Below are positions 57,080 through 64,000 of a stretch of 64,000 nucleotides of DNA, piece after piece. Origin of the DNA: Dicyema japonicum (Eukaryota; Dicyemida; Rhombozoa; Dicyemidae). The position numbers and the translations under genes were made by a program. Numbering within the stretch: the first letter of the stretch is position 1; the number at the start of each line of letters is the position of its first letter. The notes beneath the pieces are model-generated. The model saw nothing but the letters and a program-made list of their open reading frames with translations, was not told the DNA's origin and did no database searches. The stretch covers positions 76,525-140,524 of the forward strand of contig RDEW01000012.1 in NCBI GenBank assembly GCA_011109175.1, in the 5' to 3' direction.

Positions 57080-57345
57080 TTAAATGTTCACTAATGACGG
57101 CGTCACTCGTCTAGCCAAAGCATCGTACATGCGTGGAACCTCAACCTTTATGTAGAGCTGCAGGATTTTAATTAGTGGCCATCAGGCCTCTTGTCGGCAC
57201 CCGCCCTGACATACACCCAACAAAAAGAAAAAAAGAAGTGAAGATCACGATTTGTTATAATAAGTGTTCTTTACTTTAATAAAGTATGTGTCTTGCCTGA
57301 GCGAAGCTATAGCTAATATGGCTCTCATAAAAGTGCTGTTTTTTA
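57080..57345. mobile_element. Rearranged SINE: inverted and direct parts
   Basis: The left part, about 57080-57143, is the complement of the SINE middle ('atgacggcgtcactcgtc', 'gtacatgcgtggaacct'). The right part, about 57225-57345, is in direct orientation and runs from 'aaaaagaagtgaagatcac' through 'taaagta' to 'atggctctcataaaa'. Eighty bases between them match neither part. It could be twin priming at insertion or two SINE pieces meeting. Confidence 0.6.
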
Positions 57346-57518
57346 ATTAATTTTACGATTTCCTAAATAGTTCCACTTCAAAGAGACGATCACTCTCTAA
57401 GAAACTCCAAGTTTAGGCGGAGAAACAAAATCTTCCAAGCACTAAAATTCTTTGGGAACTGAAGTCGCGAGAAACCCTCTAAGCTGTTTCCATTCAACAT
57501 TAAATCACCTTTACGATT

Positions 57519-59610
57519 TTGGTTGAGCTGGTGACGTGGCTCTATTGCACACATGTCTTTTTCGTGCTTTTCTTCGGGATCCTGATTCTGCACCCTTCGA
57601 ATTGCCCACACTACGGCATGGGATTTGCAATACAAAAAGAACTGAACAATCGAATCCACAAGACGTGGTTGGTGAGCGATAGAATATGTGTTTTACAATT
57701 AAAATACGGTGAAAGGAACAATTCCATAATCTCCATTATTAATGTATATGCACCAACTTCGGTGAGAGTATCAATCAATGGAAATGAACTAGACGACTCC
57801 TATTCCTCCTTGTCGCAAGTATATGCATCTTTGGAAACATCGTTCATGATATACATTGCCGGAGATTGGAACGCAAAGGCAGGACGTGGGAGTAGTCACG
57901 AAAAATTCATGGGAAGCCATGGAAGAGGGAGCAGGAAGCAGTCAGACTATTTCTATGCAATACTGCTTTCAGGCACTCAGCAAGACATAAGACGACATGG
58001 AGCTGCTACGAAAGGACAAATTTGGGACTATCAAGCCTATATATAACCAAATAGATTACATTATCTGCAAACAAGCCTACAAGGCATTTACTAACAGATT
58101 CTCGGAGCTACAGTGGGACACTAGTAGATAGTGATCACAGATTGGTTGTGGCACGTTTCCTTTTCAAACGATATTTTGGGGTTTCCAAAGCGGCTGGCAT
58201 AAGGATATCTGAAGGGAGGTTCGCAGTGGAGCAACTCTGCATGGTGGGACCGACTCGGGAAAGCTATCAAAAATATTGAGAGAAAAGATCAGACAGTGGA
58301 ATAAAGAAAAAATGCCTGGGGAGCTGTGGCAAGACACCATCGATGCAATAAAGTGCACGGCCCATTCAACAACTTGAGTAAAACCGAAGCATTTCAACGG
58401 ACAATATGACCACGAGTTTGAAGAATTATCCAAATTGCAGAGGAACCTACGTTTGCAGGTCGAAACCTGTTAGGACCAGGCAAAGGAACAGACTCTAAGA
58501 GTCATGCGGAATTAAACCTGTACAAAATAAAGAAAAGAAGAGGGAAATAAAGGAAAATAAACTTGTTGAAATGGCTAAAGAAGTAGAAACGCTTAAAAAC
58601 GGAGCGCATATGTTCAAGTGTTCATACTACATAGAGACACGCAGTTATCAAATATCATAATAGAGATCAGTTTGGGAAGACTATGTAAAACAAAAATGAA
58701 ATTTTATAGACCATATATAGCCATTATCTGCTGCCCTCAATAAAAACCTCGGGGAAAACATCAAACAATTCAATAGTGAAGCAAGAGATCTAAATATTCC
58801 GATAACGAATCTAAAAGCAAAAAAAACTTTAGACAAATTAAACAACAATAGAGCTGCTGGCTCTGACAACATAATTACAGAACCTCTCAAATATTCAACG
58901 GCCCAGATCTCTGAGCTATTAACTGAAATATACAACTAAATATTCAAATACAACTCACCCCTGGAGATAGGTAATGGCACACTAATTGCACTACAAAAAC
59001 CGGGGAAACCTACGGATTAAGACCCATCGTACTACTGACGACTCTCCGCAAGACATATCACTTATAGTGTTAAACAGGATTGGACCTGACATTGAGAACT
59101 TTCTCTCTCACGGTCAAAGTAGATTCAGGTCAGGGAGATCTACAGCTGATGTGGTCTGGGGACATCGATGGCTTTGTGCAATACATCAAAAGTACAAGGG
59201 GGCTACTGACATCCTTGGCATGAATATGTCCAAGGCTTTCGACTCTATACACAGAGGGAGACTTTTCGATATCTCGGAGAATTTGGTTGACGAGGACAGT
59301 GTCAGAATGATCCGTCTATTATTTGTAACAACGCAGCTAAGTGTACGTTTTGGAAATTTGGAGTCTGTCCCATTCGAGACAACGTTCGGGGTACCGCAGG
59401 GAGATTCCTTGTCACCGGTACTTTTTGTGACATATCTGGAGGAGGCACTCAGAGACTTCAGACTATTAATTGGCGATCTACCTCAAACTGAAGTGATTTA
59501 TGCAGATGATATCGACTATATATCCAGCGACGAGAAAACATTAAACTATATACGGACAAGGATGCCAGATGTCCTAGAAAAATGGTTCATCAAAATCAAT
59601 ACGGAAAAGA
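57519..59610 (+). mobile_element. Defective LINE-A copy 2
   Basis: Nearly identical to 17217-18880 from its first base ('ttggttgagctggtgacgt'), sharing the same endonuclease deletion and the same frame breaks before 'YNQIDYI'. It differs by scattered bases and small indels. Unlike copy 1 it keeps the RT core: 'SRFRSGRSTADVVWGHRWLC', 'ILGMNMSKAFDSIHRGRL' (catalytic D replaced by N in 'GMNMSKAFD'), 'GVPQGDSLSPVLFVTYLE', and 'EVIYADDIDYISSDEK' (intact YADD). It stops abruptly at about 59608 where a LINE-B begins. It cannot encode a working protein. Confidence 0.82.
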
Positions 59611-60555
59611 CGGGCCACGTTTTGTACCTAAGCCTATTAATTTCTGTGATTACAAAAATGCAAATTGGACTGGCTTTACAAATTTTGTTGATTCAAAACT
59701 GCAATTCCACCCTGAAAATTTCTACTCCATAGACAGAGCTGTATACTATTTCAACAAAACAATCATTGACGGGAGAAAAATTTTTGTCAGAAAAGCATAT
59801 ATAAAATACGAAAAATTAAAAACAAAGAAAATAATTATGAAAAGAAACACCCTTAAGAGAATGACACATTCATCACGAGAGGTCATTAATCGAATCAGGG
59901 CATTAAACATTCTGATACGAAAAATACGACACCGAAGGAAGAAACTCAGCGAATCTCTGTTGCCATAAATAATCAGACCTCAATTTCCAACATGTGGAAG
60001 ATGTTGAGGCGTCTGAAGAACCCAGAATACGAAGATAACAAAGAACAATGCCAGCTCAATCTGAATAAATTTATGAAACATTGTATTCGAATCAGTAACA
60101 TTCCTTGTAAAAAGATTAACACACTACCGAAAATAATGAGAAAACCATCCAAAATGTCCCCGCTGATTTATTTTCTTCCTAAAGATGTATCCAAAGCAAT
60201 ATCAAATCAGAAAAAAAACAAACTCATGTGGCCCAGACGGAATTCCTCTTATTCTGCTGAAACACTTAGACCCAGCATCAATAAATGCATTAACAATCAT
60301 CTACAACACATCGCTAAACATAAATACCATACCGACTTTATGGAAACTAAACAAGTTCATAACTGAAAAACACAAGAACAAGCCAAAACAGGGAAAATCA
60401 GTCATATGTACAATCGACATTCAAAAAGCATTCGACTCTGTCCCAAGGAAGATACTCATACAAAAATTATTTTTGACAAAAATTGCTGCACCACTATAGT
60501 TATGGATAGCAAATTTCTTAAGTGGAGCCGAGGGAAAGTGTGCGTCGGAAACAAG
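59605..60555 (+). pseudogene. LINE-B middle segment
   Basis: It begins inside the linker between endonuclease and RT: 'INFCDYKNANWTGFTNFVDS' resembles 'KFKDYTKVDWSGFSNLVDKF' of the LINE-B at 55.5 kb. It continues with 'FYSIDRAVYYFNKTIIDGRK', then RT blocks 'CGPDGIPLILLKHLDP' (after a frame change) and 'VICTIDIQKAFDSVPRKIL', with a deletion before them. A decayed 'LWIANFLSGAEGK' ends near 60530. No catalytic YADD is seen. Confidence 0.6.
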
Positions 60556-61200
60556 AGCTAGAAATGTGATGCCTTGTAAGGAATCCTAGTGTGCTTCCTG
60601 GGGTTGTTGAGGATAGTCAGAGAGGTAAGTTGGTTTAATAAGGATAATCCTCTTGAGTCTACTGAATGTGATTTTAACCAGGCTGGATGTTTAGCATAAA
60701 AATCTCCACACAATATCAGGTTTCCAATCTTTTTTAACTTGGTTAGGTTTAGAGAGAATCCTTTTAAGCAAGATGGAAGGAGACGTAGATGTTTGTGATG
60801 TTGAGACTCCTGAATCCACTTGTAATTGATATCCCAGATATTTCCGTGGTCCCATCGTTTATTGGTGATTGTAATTTCGCTGAGATGTCCGTAAATCGAA
60901 TATTATCTCTTATAATGATGCGGAGACCCCCACCACGACGTTTTGAGAAGTCCAGGCGGATGCAGTGGTATCCTGGAAAATTCTGGGTAGGTGATGATGG
61001 AGTAAGTCTGCTTTCTTTAAGTAAAATCAATGTTATGTTCATGTTATGTTCTTTAATGAAAGACCGTAGTTCGAGAATTTTGCTTTTTGATTCCGTTGAT
61101 GTTTATCTGCAGAATTGAGAGTGGAGAGTCTGGATTAAGTTCAATGTCACTGACGAGAATTATCAGAAACCCATTCGGTCGAGGGGGATTAAGAAAGGAA
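60556..61200 (-). pseudogene. LINE-B endonuclease segment
   Basis: On the minus strand: 'ITLILLKESRLTPSSPTQNF' (E of the QETKL motif retained in KESRL), 'PGYHCIRLDFSKRRGGGLRI', 'LNITNIYVSFHLA', then after a break 'LILCGDFYAKHPAWLKSH' (D present; N replaced by Y in GDLNA). It ends where the plus-strand LINE-B segment starts, so the two meet head to head. Confidence 0.6.
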
Positions 61201-61239
61201 GAGGCCGTCATCCAAAGAGTCCTTCTTCGGATGGGATAT

Positions 61240-62160
61240 ACTTATTATCATTATTTATTATTATTTAAGCCAAAGAAACACCGTCTTAACCAATAACTAA
61301 TATTCAGGTGATCCCGGCATCTCTCAATAATCGGGCCATTTTTTCTCGATGCTCCGACCGTGATCCCACACATTTTCTATACGGAGGGTGGTCTTTTTCC
61401 CCTCCTCTTCTGAAATTGCCTCCAGTTGCCTCTATGATAGACTCGAGTGCTCTGGGGGCAATTTCTTTATCTGTATATTTTTCCAGTAATTTTATTGCTC
61501 TTGACTGGATCTCTTGAGTTTTTGTTAGGTTCGTTGCCGACAGGTTAGATCCCCATGCAGCACATGCATAGCCTATTGTTGGCTCGACATACTGCTTGTA
61601 GAGGGTCCCGATACCTGGCGGATAAATTCCTCCACAGTTCCAAAAGAAGGCTTTGACAAAATTGATATTCTTTGCACAGGTTGATATGATGGATTCCACA
61701 TGGACTGAGAAGCAGAGGAAAGTATCAAAAGTTACTCCAGTATCTTCTGCGATTTCTTTTGTGGTATAGGTACTCCATTTAATGTGACATCAATTGTTTG
61801 CGTTCCCATCTTTCTATTCTTAGTAAATAGAGTGACTGCTGACTTTCCGGGACATGCATTTAATCGATTTTCGCACAACCATCCATATATGTTATTTAGT
61901 ATTCCTTGTAGTCTTTCTTTAGCATGACATTTACGTCCATAGATGTGACAACTATGTCATCGGCATAGGAAATTAGCATGTCATTATTATTCATAGGTAC
62001 GGGAAGATCATTCAAAAACAAATTAAAGAGTATTGGTGACAAAAGAGATCCCTGTGGTACACCATTGGGTAATAATCCCGATCTGGAACTCTTGTTTTCT
62101 ACGGACACTTTCCCTCGGCGTCCACTTAAGAAGAACATTTGATTTTCATTAATAATCATA
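61240..62160 (-). pseudogene. LINE-B 3' third
   Basis: RT blocks 'LLPNGVPQGSLLSPILFNLF' and 'MLISYADDIVVTSMDV' (intact YADD) are at 61896-62110. After a gap come 'GTLYKQYVEPTIGYACAAWG' and the terminus 'REKMARLLRDAGIT' (61304-61699). The 3' untranslated part runs to AAT-type triplets at about 61240-61263. The 5' side starts at 62160 with no upstream palm, so the copy is 5'-truncated. Confidence 0.7.
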
Positions 62161-62252
62161 GAAACAAAAGACTATTCAATCATAAATAAAATTAAATAAA
62201 ATTAAATAAAAATTTGTATAATTTTGTGGTTATTTACTGATAGTCGTGGAAT

Positions 62253-63289
62253 ATGCCCAAACCTGATAATCGTTTATCATTTATTCAGAATTTCATTTGT
62301 GGAGGGAATGCGGGGGTTATTTGCCGAACAGTTTGTTCTCCTTTAGACGTCGTGAAAACTCTCCAACAGGTGGGAACAGCTGATGCAAGTTCTGGAATGG
62401 TCAAAACGTTTGTGAATCAGTACAGAAACGAAGGAGTCAGAGCATTTTACAAGGGAAATCTAATCGCCTGTCTTAGAGGATTCCCTTATTATGCTATACA
62501 ATTTGCCGTCTATGAACGATCTAAGCAAATATACAGCGGTCAAGGTTCTAAAGTGAGTGCTTTGGGGACCTCTATCTGTGGAGCAGTGGCAGGGATCTTT
62601 GCAGTCATTACAACTTACCCACTTGATATGGTCAAGACTAGACTTACTGCTCAACATGCCGATTTGTCTAAGGCCAAATATAAGGGAATAATCGATGCCT
62701 TCAGAGTAATAACCCGGGAAGAGGGTGTTCTGGCTATATATAAGGGAATGGGCACTTCTATTATTGGTAAATTATTTTTATACTTTAGGGGTCATTCCTT
62801 TCACGGCTGCTACTTTTTTCGCCTATGAGAATATTCAGAACTTTTATGGGTCAACCAAAAACAGGAGTCCAATTTATAATTTCACTGATGGATGCTTAGC
62901 GGGGGCGTTTGCACAGACTGTTAGTTTTCCATTCGACACCATTAGAAAGAAATTACAAGTAAATCACTAAATTATAATTCGAGGCACAAAGTTCCTTTAT
63001 TTCTGGGGGTGGGACTGATGTTGAATTTACAGGAATGATTGACGGTTTTAGACAAACTGTTCGGAAGTATGGCATCCTTGGTCTTTGGAGGGGGACTTTG
63101 GCAAACCTTGTGAAAGTACAATGTTTGTGGCAATTTTAGGTGGTACCATATGCTGGAGTAATGTTCTTATCATTTGAAGCCACGAAACGAGTATTCTTAT
63201 ACTCAAATGGATACACAATGAGTCCCCTTTGGCCTGATCCTATCCCTGGTGTGGACCAGTCTCAGTCTATTTATGACAAGAGGAAGTAA
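62253..63289 (+). CDS. SLC25A43: Mitochondrial carrier, SLC25A43-like
   Basis: Inner-membrane carrier of the mitochondrial solute carrier family; substrate unknown even in vertebrates. Four exons (62253-62766, 62789-62958, 62984-63115, 63140-63289) encode 321 residues, the family's usual size. Introns are 22, 25 and 24 nt, all GT-AG with matching phases. The three repeats carry the signature Px(D/E)xx(K/R): 'SPLDVVKT' at 29-36, 'YPLDMVKT' at 122-129 and 'FPFDTIRK' near 222. The orthologue call rests on the C-terminal half: 'VEFTGMIDGFRQTVRKYGIL' and, at the end, 'YSNGYTMSPLWPDPIPGVDQ', which parallels SLC25A43's 'NGYILSPL...GVDQS' ending. The start ATG is the first in frame. The stop lies 55 bp before the next gene's ATG. 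Confidence 0.93.
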
Positions 63290-63344
63290 TTACATTTAAC
63301 TTTTAATATTTGTTGGGTTTAAATAAAGTTACTAAGCAACATAA
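63290..63344 (+). promoter_or_regulatory. 55-bp intergenic region with polyadenylation signal
   Basis: Between the SLC25A43 stop and the ODAD4 start codon there are only 55 bp. They hold AATAAA at 63322-63327, 17 bp before the ATG, and 'actaag' (63331-63336) shortly before it, which could act as a 3' splice acceptor. No separate promoter can be seen. Confidence 0.5.
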
Positions 63345-64000
63345 ATGAGTGAAATTGGTAGTATTGCTGAAAAGGCTCCTGTTAGTTCGTATGAGGTGTA
63401 CAGATCAGAGGCTGAGGACTTGTATAGAAAGTCAATGTATCAGAAAGCCATTGACTCTTTTACAATGGTTTTCACTCTCATTAAATTGATGTAATAGGCC
63501 TTGGAACTTAAATCTGACGATCCCTACTGTTTAGTATCTCGAGCTCAATGTTATTTGATGAATGGACAAAACGAAAATGCTCTAAAAGATACAAATGCAG
63601 TTTTGGAAACAAACTCTGATTTTTACAAGGTCTACTATAACCGATAATTAAGGCCATATACATGAAGGCTGAGTGCTATTATCAGATTGGAAATTTCGAA
63701 ATGGCTTTGGTGTACTACCACAGAGGCCACAACATGCGTCCTGAAATTGAGGAGTTCTCTTTGGGAATAAAGAAGGCTTCGGAAGCAATTGAAAATAGTG
63801 TTGGAGGTTAATAACTTTAAACAAAACAGTCCCTGACGCAATTAGACTGAAAACAATTTCAAAGGGTGGATATTATTCCCAGGATAAATTCAGTGTAGAA
63901 TTTGTTGTATTACGTAGAAATTACCAAATATAATGGACACAGTTGGATGCTCTAAAACTAAATATGATGATCCCAGATTATCAAAACAGCTATTAGAAGA
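63345..64000 (+). CDS. ODAD4: Outer dynein arm docking complex subunit 4 (TTC25), partial
   Basis: TPR protein needed to dock outer dynein arms onto ciliary doublets. Exons in the window: 63345-63467, 63498-63629, 63653-63806, 63830-63894 and 63918 onward, cut by the window edge. Introns are 30, 23, 23 and 23 nt. It reads 'YEVYRSEAEDLYRKSMYQKA', 'ALELKSDDPYCLVSRAQCYL', 'NALKDTNAVLETNSDFYKAI', 'MKAECYYQIGNFEMALVYYH' and 'RGHNMRPEIEEFSLGIKKAS', then 'EAIENSVG'. These are the N-terminal TPR repeats, and 'FALVFYHRGYKLRP' with 'GIQKAQEAINNSVG' is the vertebrate counterpart. The fourth splice (at 63895) is the least certain. An axonemal protein implies motile cilia. Confidence 0.92.

Overview
The window looks like nuclear DNA of a small metazoan, most likely a dicyemid mesozoan. 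Five host genes carry animal-type products: an importin-5, a MAPKAP kinase 2/3, a TRMT10 tRNA methyltransferase, a SLC25A43-type mitochondrial carrier and the ciliary docking protein ODAD4/TTC25. In all five, the reading frame can only be followed by removing introns of about 20-32 nt, nearly all GT-AG. Introns that short are rare. They are known in dicyemids, some ciliates and chlorarachniophyte nucleomorphs; the animal gene set, the ciliary gene and the standard stop codons (TAA and TAG) favour a dicyemid. The species itself is inference.

Most of the window is mobile DNA in layers. I use four working names. LINE-A is an APE-endonuclease LINE with a YADD reverse transcriptase; it has one complete, open copy at 22505-25557. 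LINE-B is CR1/jockey-like, often ends its protein in -AGIT, and has a 2A-like motif in its leader. LINE-R has a restriction-like endonuclease. LINE-Y has a reverse transcriptase with a YLDD-type motif. DNA transposons are a Ginger-like integrase element (19529-25764), a FLYWCH/MULE element (26451-29028), a pogo/Tigger element (49570-51464) and hAT pieces. A tRNA-derived SINE has one full copy (29844-30169) and three partial ones. Target-site duplications can be read for seven of these insertions, so the nesting order is visible.

Layout: 0-6.9 kb, decayed LINE pieces. 6.9-11.7 kb, a LINE-B fragment running into a 45-bp satellite of about 90 units that seems to have grown out of its reverse transcriptase region. 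12.3-13.2 kb, LINE-Y remains. 13.25-17.08 kb, importin-5. 17.2-19.5 kb, a defective LINE-A copy. 19.5-25.8 kb, the Ginger-like element holding the intact LINE-A. 26.4-29.0 kb, the MULE. 29.5-31.1 kb, LINE-R pieces around a SINE. 32.8-33.8 kb, a LINE-B remnant. 33.9-34.7 kb, TRMT10. 34.8-38.1 kb, a LINE-B with a 2A-like leader. 38.2-45.3 kb, hAT, LINE and SINE fragments plus two unrecognised small candidate genes. 45.97-47.17 kb, MAPKAPK2. 47.6-52.1 kb, LINE-A interrupted by hAT, Tigger and SINE. 52.1-57.3 kb, a LINE-A split by a LINE-B copy. 57.5-62.2 kb, a second defective LINE-A copy and LINE-B pieces. 62.25-64.0 kb, SLC25A43 and the start of ODAD4.

The clearest finds are the satellite arising from a LINE coding segment, the host genes with minute introns, the nested elements dated by their target duplications, and two copies of a LINE-A derivative sharing the same internal lesions. 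Two single-N positions (27128, 40955) sit between near-identical sequences and look like unmerged assembly joins.
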